This document shows, piece by piece, positions 1 through 9,990 of a DNA stretch of 64,000 bases. The translations under genes were made by a program, and so were the position numbers. The stretch spans positions 62,001-126,000 of the forward strand of contig NZ_JASHJX010000001.1 of NCBI RefSeq assembly GCF_030732985.1, in the 5' to 3' direction. Numbering within the stretch: position 1 is the stretch's first letter; each line of letters begins with the position of its first letter. The DNA comes from Nioella sp. MMSF_3534 (GTDB taxonomy: Bacteria > Pseudomonadota > Alphaproteobacteria > Rhodobacterales > Rhodobacteraceae). The notes beneath the pieces are model-generated. The model was not told where the DNA came from and ran no database searches. It saw only the letters and a list, made by a program, of their open reading frames with translations.

Positions 1-166
1 GCAAAAGGCGCGCAACCTCTTGATGCAGACGGATATGAGCGTGATCAACGTGGCACTGTCCTGTGGCTTTGCCTCGCCCTCGCATTTTTCCAAATGCTAC
101 CGGGCGCATTACGACACCACCCCCTACCGCGAACGCGGGGCGCAATCGACGCGGGTGAAGGACTGA
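1..166 (+). CDS. AraC-family transcriptional regulator, C-terminal end only (partial)
   Basis: Only the last 54 codons lie in the window, read from base 2 to the TGA at 164-166. They encode the second helix-turn-helix of an AraC/XylS DNA-binding domain: the run V-x-x-V-A-L-S-C-G-F-A-S-P-S-H-F-S-K-C-Y-R-A-H-Y, followed by T-P-Y-R-E-R, is the family signature (CGF..xSHFSxxYR..xG.TPxxyR). The sensor domain lies off the left edge, so ligand and targets cannot be inferred. It is transcribed towards the minus-strand gene ending at 171, with only 4 bases between the two stops. Confidence 0.85.
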   Translation, partial: QKARNLLMQTDMSVINVALSCGFASPSHFSKCYRAHYDTTPYRERGAQSTRVKD

Positions 167-170
167 TCGC

Positions 171-437
171 TCAGCCCTGCCCGACCCGTCCGGCACGCCC
201 GCCCCTGCGCTTTGCGGCGGGGGGATTGGCCAAACCCTGTTCAAGGACTGCCGTCATCGGATGATCCGGCGCATCGGTCCGGTAGCGGTCCAGCAGCACC
301 CGGATATGCGGCAGCGGGTCGGGGTCCGTCAGGCTCAGCGCCCAATCCACGAAGATCGAACGGCATTCGCCATCGGTGATTCCCTCGATCCGGTAGGCTT
401 CCCGGATCAGGTTCTTGGGGTCGCTTGCGTCTTTCAT
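171..437 (-). CDS. Conserved hypothetical 88-aa protein downstream of glnE
   Basis: An 88-aa soluble protein of unknown function. The first 70 residues are acidic, aromatic-containing and look folded (E-C-R-S-I-F-V-D-W-A-L-S-L). The tail is Arg/Gly-rich (KRRGGRAGRVGQG). There is no signal peptide or membrane segment. Its ATG overlaps the glnE stop in an ATGA arrangement (TGA at 437-439, ATG at 435-437 on the minus strand), so it is very likely translated by coupling to glnE. I do not recognise the family. The coupling is the best evidence that it is a real gene. Confidence 0.65.
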   Translation of the reverse strand: MKDASDPKNLIREAYRIEGITDGECRSIFVDWALSLTDPDPLPHIRVLLDRYRTDAPDHPMTAVLEQGLANPPAAKRRGGRAGRVGQG

Positions 438-3232
438 CAGGTTTCCTCACTGGATGGCGGATGGGCCAGCGCCGTGTTGATGATAGCCTCACAACGGGCA
501 CGCAGGCTCTCGGCTTTCGCGGCCAATTCAGCGCCATCTGCGACACCGGCTTCGCGGGCGATGAAGCTGCGCCCGCCCGATCCGATCTCGTCCAGATCGA
601 GGCGCCGGTCGGTCAAGAGCCGGGTCGCGTGATTCAGGCGGCCATAGAGGTGATGGGCCGCGGCAAGGGTGCGGGCGTCATCCGCACTGATCCAGCCGAT
701 GGACACGCCGGCCTCCAACTGGCCTTCCACGTCGCGCGCGGGCACACCGGCAATCAGCGCGGCGGTTTCGGCCAGCAGTTCCACGTCCTTCATCCGTCCG
801 GGGCCTTCCTTGGCGTCGAGCCCCTCGCCCACACGCCCCGCCGCCGCCAGCCGGTCGCGCATGTTCTGTGCATCCGCGACGATCTTCGCCGGATCGCGGG
901 GCGTGGTCAGAACCTCCATCCGGATCGCCTCGATATCGGCGCATAGGCTGGCATCGCCTGCCACGGGCCGCGCGCGGGTCAGCGCCAGATGTTCCCAGGT
1001 CCAGGCCTCGGTCATCTGGTAGTGCCGGAAGCCTTCCAGCGCCGTTGCCACCGGTCCCTGACGGCCAGAGGGACGCAGGCGCATGTCCACGTCGTAAAGC
1101 TTACCTTCCCCCGTTGGCGCGGTCAGGGCGGTGATCAGCGTTTTCGTCGCCTTGGCAAACCAGCCGCGCGGGTCGAGCGGGCGACGGCCTTCGGTAAACT
1201 CCACATCGCCGGGATCATAGATCACCAGCAGGTCCAGATCAGACCCCGCTGTAAGCCGCCCGGCCCCAAGGCTGCCCATGGCAACGACCGCGCCGCCGCG
1301 CCCCGGCGCGGGACCATGACGGCGCGCGACCTCGTCACAGACACGCGGCCAGAGCGCCCGCAGGATCACCTGCGCCAGCATGGAATACTCTGCGCCCGCT
1401 TCCTCGGCATGGATCAGCCCGCGCAGGTGATGCACGCCAACGCGGAAATGCCATTCCTTCAGCCAGCGGCGGGCGGTGTTCAGAACCCCTTCGTAGTCCT
1501 GCCCCGCAAGCTGCGTCTCCAGATGCGCAGAAAGGGCGTCCCGATCCGGCCAGCCCGCAAAGAAATCGCCGCCGATCACCGCGTCCAGCACCCCGGAATT
1601 GCGCGACAGGTAGCGCGACAGGCCCGGCGCGGTGCCGCAGATATCGACGATCAGATCGACAAGCGGCGGGTTGGCCTCGAACAGCGAAAAGAGCTGCACC
1701 CCGGCGGGCAGCCCCCTGAGGAACCCGTCAAAGTTGCCAAGCGCCTCTTCCGGGCGTGGGGTAGCCGCGAAGCGCGACAGAAGATCGGGTTTCAGCCGCG
1801 CAAAGATCGCCTGACCACGGGCAGAGCGTAGCGCAGGGTAGCCGGGCCAGCGGGCGACGATTTCTTCGGCGGTTTCCGAAAGCTCCGGCAGATCGGTTTC
1901 GGTCTTCTCGGGCTTGAAAAAGGGCTCGCACAGCCGGTCGACCTCGGCCAGACGGTCGCGCAGCACTGTGCGAAAGGCTGCTGTATCGCCCTCACCGCAG
2001 AACCGCGCCAGCCTGTCGAACCCTTCGTCCGAGTTGGGCAGCAAATGGGTTTGCGCGTCATTGATCATCTGAACGCGGTGTTCGATTTCCCGGTGCAGGC
2101 GGTAATGCCGGGTCAGCCGGTCGCGCACATCCGTCTCGATCCAGCTCTTCTCGGCCAAAGCCGCCAAGGCTGGAACCGTGCCACGACAGCGCAAATCCGG
2201 GTCACGCCCGCCGGAGACGATCTGGCGGGTCTGGGCAAAGAACTCAATCTCGCGGATGCCGCCCGCGCCGAGCTTCATATTGTGCCCTTCCAAAGTGATC
2301 GGCCCGTGCAAGCCCTTGTGACGGCGGATTTTCTCGCGCATCTCGTGGGTGTCCTGAATGGCGGCAAAATCCAGATGCTTGCGCCAGACGAACGGGTTGA
2401 GGGTGTTCAGAAACCGCTCCCCCGCCGCGATATCGCCCGCGCAGGGCCGGGCCTTGATATAGGCCGCGCGTTCCCAGTTGCGGCCTTCGGCCTCGTAATA
2501 GCGTTCGGCGGCTGCCATCGAGATGCAGACCGGTGTGACCGAGGCATCCGGGCGCAACCGCAGATCGGTGCGGAACACATAGCCATCGCGGGTCACATCG
2601 GCGAGGGCCGAGGCCATGCGGCGGGTGACCTTGATGAAGCTTGCCCGTGCCTCCATCTCGTCCCCCGGCTCGAACCGGGTTTCGTCGAACAGCACAATGA
2701 GGTCGATATCGGACGAGTAATTCAGCTCGCCCGCGCCCATCTTGCCCATGGCCAGCGCCACCATCCCCGCGCCGGTTTCCGCGTCTTCCTCGGTCATGCC
2801 GGGGATCTTGCCGCGCCTCGCCTCTGCCGCCACCAATCGGCGGATCGCAACATCAACGGCGGCATCCGCAAAATCGGTCAGCAAGCCCGTCACCTGTTCC
2901 AGAGGCCAAACGCCCCCCAGATCGGCCAGCGCCGCATAAAGCGCCACGCGGCGTTTCAACCGCCGCAGTTCCGGGGCCAGATCGCTCGCGCCAACCTCGC
3001 CCGTCGCCAGCAGCAGTCCCCGGCGCACCTCTTCCGGGTCCTGTGTCAGCGCCTCGGACAGCCATGCCTTCTCCTTGCCGATAAGGCTCAGCAGGTAGGG
3101 GCTGCACCCCCCTGTTCCCTCGATCAGCGGGCGCAGTTCGGGGGCAAGATCGGGCAGATGCGCCAAGGCGTCGGCACCGCGATCGGCGTCGAAGGGAATG
3201 GGATGGCGGGTCAGTCGGGATGCAAAGCTCAT
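437..3232 (-). CDS. glnE: Bifunctional glutamine synthetase adenylyltransferase/deadenylase
   Basis: GlnE adds and removes AMP on glutamine synthetase in response to PII and PII-UMP, setting nitrogen assimilation. The two nucleotidyltransferase halves are visible: Y-S-S-D-I-D-L-I-V-L-F-D in the N-terminal (deadenylase) half and G-S-D-L-D-L-L-V-I-Y-D in the C-terminal (adenylylase) half, each preceded by a glycine-rich loop (MGKMGAGEL; MGSLGAGRL). I chose the ATG at 3232 (MSFASRL...), giving 931 aa, close to the usual length of about 950. The frame stays open for another 59 codons upstream, but that stretch overlaps the divergent gene at 3327 and is not protein-like. It is coupled by ATGA to the 88-aa gene downstream. 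Confidence 0.95.
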   Translation of the reverse strand: MSFASRLTRHPIPFDADRGADALAHLPDLAPELRPLIEGTGGCSPYLLSLIGKEKAWLSEALTQDPEEVRRGLLLATGEVGASDLAPELRRLKRRVALYAALADLGGVWPLEQVTGLLTDFADAAVDVAIRRLVAAEARRGKIPGMTEEDAETGAGMVALAMGKMGAGELNYSSDIDLIVLFDETRFEPGDEMEARASFIKVTRRMASALADVTRDGYVFRTDLRLRPDASVTPVCISMAAAERYYEAEGRNWERAAYIKARPCAGDIAAGERFLNTLNPFVWRKHLDFAAIQDTHEMREKIRRHKGLHGPITLEGHNMKLGAGGIREIEFFAQTRQIVSGGRDPDLRCRGTVPALAALAEKSWIETDVRDRLTRHYRLHREIEHRVQMINDAQTHLLPNSDEGFDRLARFCGEGDTAAFRTVLRDRLAEVDRLCEPFFKPEKTETDLPELSETAEEIVARWPGYPALRSARGQAIFARLKPDLLSRFAATPRPEEALGNFDGFLRGLPAGVQLFSLFEANPPLVDLIVDICGTAPGLSRYLSRNSGVLDAVIGGDFFAGWPDRDALSAHLETQLAGQDYEGVLNTARRWLKEWHFRVGVHHLRGLIHAEEAGAEYSMLAQVILRALWPRVCDEVARRHGPAPGRGGAVVAMGSLGAGRLTAGSDLDLLVIYDPGDVEFTEGRRPLDPRGWFAKATKTLITALTAPTGEGKLYDVDMRLRPSGRQGPVATALEGFRHYQMTEAWTWEHLALTRARPVAGDASLCADIEAIRMEVLTTPRDPAKIVADAQNMRDRLAAAGRVGEGLDAKEGPGRMKDVELLAETAALIAGVPARDVEGQLEAGVSIGWISADDARTLAAAHHLYGRLNHATRLLTDRRLDLDEIGSGGRSFIAREAGVADGAELAAKAESLRARCEAIINTALAHPPSSEET

Positions 3233-3326
3233 GGCTTCCGTGATGGCTGGCGGCTTCGGTTTCGTCAATTGCTTGCACGTCGCAGGGGGACCGGGCAACA
3301 AGGGGTCGGATAACGGAGTGAAGAAT

Positions 3327-3797
3327 ATGAGCAAGAGCCTCAAGCGCGTGATCAGGGCATTGCAAGAGGCCGGCCTGCCCGCCGATGTGATGGAAATGGA
3401 TGGCAGCACCAGAACGGCGGTTGAGGCGGCAGATCAGGCGGGATGCGAGATCGACCAGATCTGCAAATCGGTGATTTTCCGGGGCGAAGACAGCGGCGCG
3501 GCGCTGCTCTTCATCACGGCGGGCGGCAATCAGGTGGATGCGGCCAAGGCCAGCGATTTGGCGGGGGAGCCACTGGGCAAGGCCGATGCGGCCTTGATCC
3601 GGGCACAGACGGGTTTTGCCATTGGGGGCGTTTCGCCCGTGGGGCACCTGAACCCGATCCGGGCCTGGTTCGATCCGCGCCTCTCTGCCTTTGACAAGGT
3701 CTATGCGGCGGCAGGCACCCCGCGCCATATCGTGCCGGTCGCACCCGCTGACCTCTTGCGCCTGACCGAAGCTGTCTTGGCGGATTTCACCGCCTAG
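3327..3797 (+). CDS. YbaK/EbsC (ProX-like) aminoacyl-tRNA deacylase domain protein
   Basis: A 156-aa single-domain member of the YbaK/EbsC/prolyl-tRNA synthetase editing-domain family, whose members hydrolyse mischarged aminoacyl-tRNAs such as Ala- or Cys-tRNA(Pro). Seen here: the C-K-S-V-I-F segment carrying the conserved lysine, the central I-T-A-G-G-N-Q-V-D strand, and the G-G-V-S-P-V-G-H motif that closes the active site. The start is the ATG at 3327, preceded by CGGAG. The longer frame from 3198 would run over the glnE promoter. Its stop overlaps the lpxB stop tail to tail in a shared CTAG. Which tRNA it edits cannot be read from sequence. Confidence 0.88.
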   Translation: MSKSLKRVIRALQEAGLPADVMEMDGSTRTAVEAADQAGCEIDQICKSVIFRGEDSGAALLFITAGGNQVDAAKASDLAGEPLGKADAALIRAQTGFAIGGVSPVGHLNPIRAWFDPRLSAFDKVYAAAGTPRHIVPVAPADLLRLTEAVLADFTA

Positions 3798-4963
3798 AGA
3801 TGCGCCAGAACGGACCGGGCCGCGCGCAGGCCCGGTGCTTCGCCCCCTGCCCCGATGCGGTCCATGGTCAGGGCCATCGCCTCGATCTGCGCCGCGCGCG
3901 TGTCTGTGTCGGTCAGCAGCTTTTCCAGCGCCGGAACGATCAGGTCAGGACGGCAATCCGGTGACAGGAAGTCGGGCACATGACGGGTGTCGGACACCAG
4001 GTTGACCAGTGTTACCGTGTCGATCAGCGCCGCCCGCTTCATCAGGAAAAACGACAGCCGGTTCATGTCATAGGCCACGACCATCGGCGTTGCATTGGCG
4101 GCCAGTTCCAGCGACACGGTGCCTGACGCCGCAAGCGCCACGTCGGCGGCGCGGAAGGCCGCGCGCTTGTCGGTGGCGTAGCTGTCGGGGGCTTCGCTCG
4201 GGTCCAGCAGGATCGGCCTGATGGGCCAGCTTTCAAGAGCGTCCCGCAAGGCCGGTGCCACATGGGCCACCGTCGGCACTACGGCCTGCACCCCCGGCAC
4301 ACGCGCCGAAAGCTGCGCCAGAACCTCGCCAAAGACCGGGGCCAGCCGCGCCACCTCGCTGCGCCGCGATCCGGGCAGCATCAACAGCAAGGGCGCGGCA
4401 GGGGCGATGTCATAACGGGCGCGGAAGGCGGCGGCCTCGGCCTCGGTCGCCACCGGCTCGTTCACCACCGGATGGCCGACGAAATCGCAGGTCATGCCTG
4501 CGGCCTCCATATAGGGCGGCTCAAAGGGCAGCAGGGCCAGCACGTGATCCACATGCCGCGCCATCTTGGCCGCGCGACCCGGACGCCAGGCCCAGACAGA
4601 GGGCGCGACGTAGTGCATGGTGCGGATATGCGGCGCGGTTTCTCGCACCTGCCGGGCCACGCGAAGGCAGAAATCGGGGCTGTCGATTGTGATCAGCGCA
4701 TCGGGGTTCAGCGCCACGACCGCCTCTGCCGCCTGACGTTTCAGCGCAAAGAGATGGCGCAGCTTGGGCAGCACCTCGGCAATGCCCATGACCGCCAGTT
4801 GCTCCATCGGGAACAGGCTGTCCAGCCCCTCGGCCTGCATCAGTGGCCCGCCGACCCCGTGAAAAATCACGTCCGGGTGAAGCTCTTTGACCCCCCGCAT
4901 CAGCGCGGCCCCTAGCCTGTCGCCGGACGACTCTCCCGCGATCAGGAAGAGCGTCAGGGTCAT
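3794..4963 (-). CDS. lpxB: Lipid-A-disaccharide synthase
   Basis: LpxB (GT19 family) condenses UDP-2,3-diacylglucosamine with lipid X to make the lipid A disaccharide at the inner face of the cytoplasmic membrane. The 389-aa product begins MTLTLFLIAGESSGDRLGA, the characteristic GExSGD N-terminus, followed by F-H-G-V-G-G-P-L-M and the late sugar-nucleotide-binding region with L-P-G-S-R-R-S-E-V. The ATG at 4963 overlaps the lpxI stop (ATGA), which makes it preferable to the in-frame ATG four codons upstream. It is the last gene of the envelope run bamA-ompH-fabZ-lpxA-lpxI-lpxB. Confidence 0.96.
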   Translation of the reverse strand: MTLTLFLIAGESSGDRLGAALMRGVKELHPDVIFHGVGGPLMQAEGLDSLFPMEQLAVMGIAEVLPKLRHLFALKRQAAEAVVALNPDALITIDSPDFCLRVARQVRETAPHIRTMHYVAPSVWAWRPGRAAKMARHVDHVLALLPFEPPYMEAAGMTCDFVGHPVVNEPVATEAEAAAFRARYDIAPAAPLLLMLPGSRRSEVARLAPVFGEVLAQLSARVPGVQAVVPTVAHVAPALRDALESWPIRPILLDPSEAPDSYATDKRAAFRAADVALAASGTVSLELAANATPMVVAYDMNRLSFFLMKRAALIDTVTLVNLVSDTRHVPDFLSPDCRPDLIVPALEKLLTDTDTRAAQIEAMALTMDRIGAGGEAPGLRAARSVLAHL

Positions 4964-5751
4964 GGCGCGGCCCATAGTGCGATGCCGGACGCCTCGCAGG
5001 CCGTTTCCACCGCGTCGCGATCCAGGATCAGAACCGATCCGGCGGCGATCTCTATCCCCGACAGCCCGGCCTCTGCGGCCTTCATCACGGTCGCGGGGCC
5101 GATAACGGGCGTGTCCATGCGCAGATCCTGCCCCGGCTTTGGCCGTTTGACCAGCACCCCGCCCGAACCGGGCAGCGACATGCCGACAAAGCGCAGCATG
5201 GCATCGGTGCCTTGCAGCGTTTCAATGCCGATGACCTGTCCCTTAGCCGCAACAGCGCCCTGCCCCACATCCAGCGGTCCGAGCGCATCCAGCACGGACC
5301 GGGCCCGCGCGGCATCGCGCAGGTGCGCGTCCGACGCGTCGCCGCTGATTGGACCCTCTGCCGCAACAAGGTCGGGGCGCAGGTCCAGCGCCCCCACCAC
5401 GCGAAATCCCTGTTCCTCGAAAATTGCTGCAATGGTGCGCAGCAGCGTATCGTCCCCCTGCGCCATCGCCCCGGCCACGCGCGGCATCAGCGCCATGGTT
5501 TCCGCGTCCATCAGGGACGGATCGAACGCCGGACGGCTCAACGCTCCGGCAAAGGCCAGCTCCTCGACGCCCGCTGCGCGCAGATCCGCGAAAAGCGCCC
5601 CGAATTGTTCGAATCGCGCCGGGATGTCGGGCGCGTCGAGCGGTTCGCTTTCGACGCCAGCCAAGCGCACGACATGGGCGGACCCCGCATGCAACAACAG
5701 CCCCGGAAGCGCGCCCGATCCTGCGATGATTGCCCGCGCCACGCCAATCAC
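4960..5751 (-). CDS. lpxI: UDP-2,3-diacylglucosamine pyrophosphatase LpxI
   Basis: LpxI (formerly DUF1009) cleaves UDP-2,3-diacylglucosamine to lipid X. It is the alphaproteobacterial substitute for LpxH. At 263 aa it has the expected length. The N-terminal I-I-A-G-S-G-A-L-P motif and the C-terminal block G-P-A-T-V-M-K-A-A-E-A-G-L-S-G-I-E-I-A with D-R-D-A-V are family hallmarks. It sits between lpxA and lpxB with 4-nt overlaps on both sides, exactly between the steps that make its substrate and use its product. Confidence 0.94.
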   Translation of the reverse strand: MIGVARAIIAGSGALPGLLLHAGSAHVVRLAGVESEPLDAPDIPARFEQFGALFADLRAAGVEELAFAGALSRPAFDPSLMDAETMALMPRVAGAMAQGDDTLLRTIAAIFEEQGFRVVGALDLRPDLVAAEGPISGDASDAHLRDAARARSVLDALGPLDVGQGAVAAKGQVIGIETLQGTDAMLRFVGMSLPGSGGVLVKRPKPGQDLRMDTPVIGPATVMKAAEAGLSGIEIAAGSVLILDRDAVETACEASGIALWAAP

Positions 5752-6548
5752 CTCGGCGTCAGGAAAGACCGGTCGGTCTGACCCATGATGAAGTCGACGA
5801 TCTGGGTGACATGGGGCGAATCCGGGTTGTCCTCGGACAGCCGCCGGGCCCGATCCATGAATGTGCCCTCGCCCTGCGCCAGTTGCTGGAAGGCGGCGCG
5901 CAGCGCGGTGATCTCGGCCCGGTCCACGCCACGGCGCTTGAGGCCAACAAGGTTCAGCCCGTCCAGTTCCCCGCGCGGGCCTTGCACCAGCCCATGGGGG
6001 ATCACGTCATTGGTCACCATGGACAGCGCGCCGATGATGGCGCCCTTGCCGATCCGCACCCACTGGTGAATGCCGCACAGCCCGCCGATGATCACATCAT
6101 CCTCGATCACGCAATGGCCCGCGACGGCGGCTGAGTTCACCACGATCACCCGGTCGCCCACCTGCGCGTCATGGGCAATGTGGCAGCCCGCCATGAACAG
6201 CCCGTCATCGCCGATGCGCGTGACGCCGCCACCGCCCTCGGTGCCGCAATTCATCGTCACATGCTCGCGGATGCGATTGCGTCGGCCGATGACCAGCCGG
6301 GTATTCTCGCCCTTGAACTTCAGGTCCTGCGGGATCTCTCCGATGACCGCGAAGGAAAAGACGGTGGTCTCATCCCCGATCTCGGTCTGGCCGGTCACGA
6401 CGACATGGGGTTTCAGCACCACGCCACGTCCCAGAACGGCTTGCGAGCCGACCACGCAGAACGGGCCGATCTGACAATCGGGACCGATACTGGCGCCCGG
6501 TTCGATCACGGCCGAGCTGTGAATCTCGGCACTGGCATCAATGGCCAT
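5748..6548 (-). CDS. lpxA: UDP-N-acetylglucosamine acyltransferase
   Basis: LpxA transfers a 3-hydroxyacyl chain from ACP to UDP-GlcNAc, the first step of lipid A synthesis. The 266-aa protein is built of left-handed beta-helix hexapeptide repeats (I-G-P-D-C-Q-I-G-P-F, V-I-E-D-D-V-I-I-G-G). It has the catalytic histidine region G-C-H-I-A-H-D and the C-terminal N-L-V-G-L-K-R-R-G segment typical of LpxA rather than LpxD. It lies 11 nt after fabZ and overlaps lpxI by 4 nt. Confidence 0.97.
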   Translation of the reverse strand: MAIDASAEIHSSAVIEPGASIGPDCQIGPFCVVGSQAVLGRGVVLKPHVVVTGQTEIGDETTVFSFAVIGEIPQDLKFKGENTRLVIGRRNRIREHVTMNCGTEGGGGVTRIGDDGLFMAGCHIAHDAQVGDRVIVVNSAAVAGHCVIEDDVIIGGLCGIHQWVRIGKGAIIGALSMVTNDVIPHGLVQGPRGELDGLNLVGLKRRGVDRAEITALRAAFQQLAQGEGTFMDRARRLSEDNPDSPHVTQIVDFIMGQTDRSFLTPR

Positions 6549-6559
6549 GGGGCGCTCTC

Positions 6560-7024
6560 CTAGGCGGGCAGATCCATCATCGCGGTAAATTCGGCCTCAC
6601 AGGCCAGTTCGCCCTCAACCTCGGCGCGGCCCGAGAATTTCCAGACCTTGCCGCCGGGCTTGCCGCGAATGACCGAGACATGCAGTTCCAGCACGTCACC
6701 GGGGCCCACCTTGCGGCGAAACTTCACCCCGTCGATGCCCATGAAATAGACCAGCATGTTCTTGTCCGCGAGGTCGGCGGACACACCCACCATGATCGCC
6801 GCGGCCTGCGCCATCGCTTCGATGATCGTCACGCCTGGCATGATCGGCACACCGGGAAAATGGCCCTGGAAATGCGGCTCGTTCATGGTGACGTTCTTGA
6901 TGCCCACGGCGCTTTTGAACGGAACGATATCGCGCACCTTGTCCACCAGAAGGAACGGGTAGCGATGCGGGATGATCCGCTGGATCAGGTCGATATCGGC
7001 GGTGGTGGGCGTGTCGGCCGTCAT
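6560..7024 (-). CDS. fabZ: 3-hydroxyacyl-[ACP] dehydratase FabZ
   Basis: FabZ dehydrates 3-hydroxyacyl-ACP in fatty acid elongation and competes with LpxA for the same substrate, which explains its place in the lpx operon. The 154-aa hot-dog protein has [12 protein letters not shown], the catalytic histidine in [12 protein letters not shown] and the catalytic glutamate in E-A-M-A-Q-A. The ATG at 7024 follows AAGGA at a suitable distance. The in-frame longer start at 7066 adds unconserved residues. The coding gap to ompH is 68 nt. Confidence 0.97.
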   Translation of the reverse strand: MTADTPTTADIDLIQRIIPHRYPFLLVDKVRDIVPFKSAVGIKNVTMNEPHFQGHFPGVPIMPGVTIIEAMAQAAAIMVGVSADLADKNMLVYFMGIDGVKFRRKVGPGDVLELHVSVIRGKPGGKVWKFSGRAEVEGELACEAEFTAMMDLPA

Positions 7025-7092
7025 GGGGCTGCGATCCTTCTTGTTTACCTGTCTTGGTGGTAGCAATTCGGGCCGGGGCCGACAAGCAGCGC

Positions 7093-7668
7093 TTACGGGG
7101 CGCTTGCGTTGACCTGGTCGAGGATCGGCTCTTCTCCGCCATCGCCAAGCTCGGCATTGACGCGTTGTAGCGCCATATCCGTGACATCGCCGCCTTCGGC
7201 CACATAGATGACCACGCGCGAATCGAGAACGGCCGCTGCGCCGATATCGTTGAGCAGACCGCTCAGAATGGGGGTGATCAATTCGAAGAAGAGCTGCTCT
7301 GCCCCGTCGGCCTGAGCCCGAAGGCGGCGCAGACGTTCGGCCTGAACCGCGCGGATTTCCTCGGCCCGCCTGTCGAAATCCTCGGCCAGCGGGCGGAATT
7401 CTTCGGCGCTCATGGTGGTGCGCTGTTCGGTCAGGGACTGTTCTTCTTCCAGAAGCGCCGTTTCCAGTTCTCGGTTCTGGCGCGACAGCGCGCTGGAGGC
7501 CTCCGCCAGTTCTTCCTGAACGCGCTGCCCAAAGAGAGAGTCCGAGAACAGCCGTTCCTGGTTGAGAATGACGATCGGCGGCCCGTCGATCCTGCCAATG
7601 GACAGCGGCTGCGCGAAAACTGGCCCGGAGAGGGCCAGTATCGCAAGACTTATCAGGATCAGGCGCAT
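7093..7668 (-). CDS. OmpH/Skp-family periplasmic chaperone
   Basis: A 191-aa protein with a clear Sec signal peptide ([20 protein letters not shown]) and a long charged helical segment, about residues 45-115, rich in Glu/Arg/Gln as in the Skp coiled-coil tentacles. Skp proteins hold unfolded outer-membrane proteins in the periplasm and deliver them to BamA, whose gene lies directly upstream with a 9-nt gap. The acidic C-terminal tail (D-G-G-E-E-P-I-L) is lineage-specific. In many proteobacteria lpxD follows this gene. Here fabZ does. Confidence 0.88.
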   Translation of the reverse strand: MRLILISLAILALSGPVFAQPLSIGRIDGPPIVILNQERLFSDSLFGQRVQEELAEASSALSRQNRELETALLEEEQSLTEQRTTMSAEEFRPLAEDFDRRAEEIRAVQAERLRRLRAQADGAEQLFFELITPILSGLLNDIGAAAVLDSRVVIYVAEGGDVTDMALQRVNAELGDGGEEPILDQVNASAP

Positions 7669-7677
7669 GGCCTGGCG

Positions 7678-9990
7678 TCAGAACCGCGCTTCGACGGTAA
7701 AGTCAAAGCTGCGGGTCCGGTCGTATTCCTGCGCGTCCAGCACGTGGCTGAAGTTGAAGCGCAGCGGTCCGATCTGGGTGTCCCAGAAGATCGAGACCCC
7801 AACCGTCTGACGGATATGCATGTCGTCATCGACCACGCCACCAAGGGTATTGTCGAGACCCCAGACAGAGCCGATGTCGTAGTACAGACCGCCCGTGATG
7901 CCGTATTCTTCGGGCAGGCCGATCGGGAAGGCGGTCTCGAAACGGGCAGCGAAGTAGTAGTTGCCGCCCAAAGCATCTGCCGCAGTTCCGGCATCGGTCA
8001 GGTCACGCGGACCTACCCCATTGCCCTCGAACCCGCGCAACTGACGCGAATTCAGGCCGAAGCGGTCGATCCGGCGGCTGTTGCCGGACAGCATGTTCAG
8101 CGCGCCGCCTTCCAAAGTGGCCCGCAGCGACACTTCTTCGCGCATGATCGTGGTTTCCGCCACCATAGCGGCCGTTGTGCGGATATATTCGTTATCCCCG
8201 CCAAGCCCGGCAAAGTCCTGTCCGAAGCTGAAGCTGAAACCGGCATTCGGGTTCAGGCCCGTGCCAAGCGTGCTGTAGCTGTAGGTATAGCCCACGGAGG
8301 ATGTCAGGCGAGAGCCCTCCTCGGCCTGAAGGATCGCAGACGAGGTCGCCGGTACATCGAAAATGCCATCATCGGAGATCAGGTAGTTCAACGCCAAGCG
8401 GCTGTTTTCGGTCAGCGGGAAGGACACCGAGGGGCTGAACCCGACGCTCCGCGTGTTGTAGCTCGCGTTCTGCTGGCTGGTTGTCGTGTAATACGCAGCC
8501 AGGCCAAGTTGCAGATCACGGCCCAGGAAAGCCGGTTCCGTGAAGGAGAAGTTAAAGCTCCGGGACCCTTCTGACGTATCGAACCCGAAGCGCAGTGCCT
8601 GACCACGTCCAAGGAAATTGTTTTCGGAGAAGTTGACGGCCAGACCCACACCGGTATCGGTCGCGAAGTTCACGCCAAATCCGAGCGAACCCGTCGGTTG
8701 TTCAACCACATCCACGTCAAGGATCACCTGATCGGGGGTAGACCCCGGACGGCTTTGCACCGTTGCATCCGAGAAGAACCCGAGGGCACGGATACGCTCT
8801 GCGCTTTGACGGATCTCGCGCGGGTCGAGCGGATCGCCTTCGGCGCTGCGGAACTGACGGCGGATCACGCGGTCGAGCGTCGTCGCGTTGCCCTCAATGT
8901 CGATGCGCTCGACGAACACGCGGTCTCCGCGGGTGATGACGAACTCGATATCGAGGGTCAGGTCCGCATCGTTGCGGGTGACACGCGGTTCAACCCGGAC
9001 AAACCGCAGGCCCATGCTGGAGGCGAGATTTTCCATCCGCGTGATCGTGTTGTCCACCAGCCGGGGCGAATAGGTCACCCCCGGACGCACGGCGATCGTG
9101 TCCTGGAAGGGCTGTGCATCCACGTCGGCGATCTCGCTGACGGTGGTGATTTCCCCGAAGGAGAAGCTCTGCCCTTCACGGATGTTGAAGGTGATGAAAT
9201 AGGCGTTGCGTTCGCGCGCCAGTTCCGACGTCACGCTTTGCACGGTGAAGTCGATGTAACCCCGCTCACGGTAGAAATCGGTCAGCAATTGCTGGTCGAA
9301 GGCCACGCGGTCGGCCACGAAAGTGTCAGACCCGATCAGCTGCCGGAAAATGCCGGCCTGGGTGCTTTCCATGACCCGGCGCAGACGGCGGTCGCTGAAG
9401 TCGCGGTTGCCGACGAAGGTAATGCGCTCGGTTTCCACGACGCGGCCCTCGGTCACTTCGAAGACCAGATCGACGCGGTTCTCATCACGGCGAATGATGA
9501 CGGGGGTCACGGTGGCGGTCAGGCGGCCCTGCAACCGATAGGCTTCGGTGATGGACGCGGCATCCTGTTCCGCTTGCGAGGGCGAATAGACGCGGCGCGG
9601 CTGCGAGGTGACGACCGTCATCAGCATATCGTCTTCGAGCCGACGGTTGCCCTCGATATTGATGCGGTTGATCGTCGGGTATTCCTGCACGATGGCCACC
9701 AGAAGCGATCCGCGCGGATCAAGTTCGGCGCTTTCGAACAGGCCCGAGTTCTGAAGGCGCTGATAGGCATCGTTCAGCTGCGCGGCAGAAATCGTCTGCC
9801 CTGCCGGGATGTCGAGAAAGGCAAGGATCGTGGCAGGATCGACACGGTCATTTCCTTCGACGGCGAAAGACGTGAACCGGTAGGTCTGCGCATTGGCGTT
9901 GCCGGGCAGCAGAATCAGCCCTGCCATCAGCACCGCAAGAACGGCAGCAAAATGCCTGAATCTACCGGAAAATCCCGTTTTCACATACAT
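7678..9990 (-). CDS. bamA: Outer membrane protein assembly factor BamA
   Basis: BamA is the essential Omp85 insertase that folds beta-barrels into the outer membrane. The 770-aa product has a signal peptide ending in NANAQ, then POTRA repeats over roughly residues 35-420 (e.g. [23 protein letters not shown]) and a C-terminal barrel. The barrel holds the conserved L6 motif [12 protein letters not shown], and the protein ends in an aromatic-terminal strand (F-D-F-T-V-E-A-R-F), the usual Bam signal. A 578-aa frame on the opposite strand is a coding shadow. Confidence 0.97.
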   Translation of the reverse strand: MYVKTGFSGRFRHFAAVLAVLMAGLILLPGNANAQTYRFTSFAVEGNDRVDPATILAFLDIPAGQTISAAQLNDAYQRLQNSGLFESAELDPRGSLLVAIVQEYPTINRINIEGNRRLEDDMLMTVVTSQPRRVYSPSQAEQDAASITEAYRLQGRLTATVTPVIIRRDENRVDLVFEVTEGRVVETERITFVGNRDFSDRRLRRVMESTQAGIFRQLIGSDTFVADRVAFDQQLLTDFYRERGYIDFTVQSVTSELARERNAYFITFNIREGQSFSFGEITTVSEIADVDAQPFQDTIAVRPGVTYSPRLVDNTITRMENLASSMGLRFVRVEPRVTRNDADLTLDIEFVITRGDRVFVERIDIEGNATTLDRVIRRQFRSAEGDPLDPREIRQSAERIRALGFFSDATVQSRPGSTPDQVILDVDVVEQPTGSLGFGVNFATDTGVGLAVNFSENNFLGRGQALRFGFDTSEGSRSFNFSFTEPAFLGRDLQLGLAAYYTTTSQQNASYNTRSVGFSPSVSFPLTENSRLALNYLISDDGIFDVPATSSAILQAEEGSRLTSSVGYTYSYSTLGTGLNPNAGFSFSFGQDFAGLGGDNEYIRTTAAMVAETTIMREEVSLRATLEGGALNMLSGNSRRIDRFGLNSRQLRGFEGNGVGPRDLTDAGTAADALGGNYYFAARFETAFPIGLPEEYGITGGLYYDIGSVWGLDNTLGGVVDDDMHIRQTVGVSIFWDTQIGPLRFNFSHVLDAQEYDRTRSFDFTVEARF

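Noticed and set aside
2045-3313. 422-aa frame opposite glnE
   Set aside because: Antisense shadow of the conserved GlnE catalytic region.
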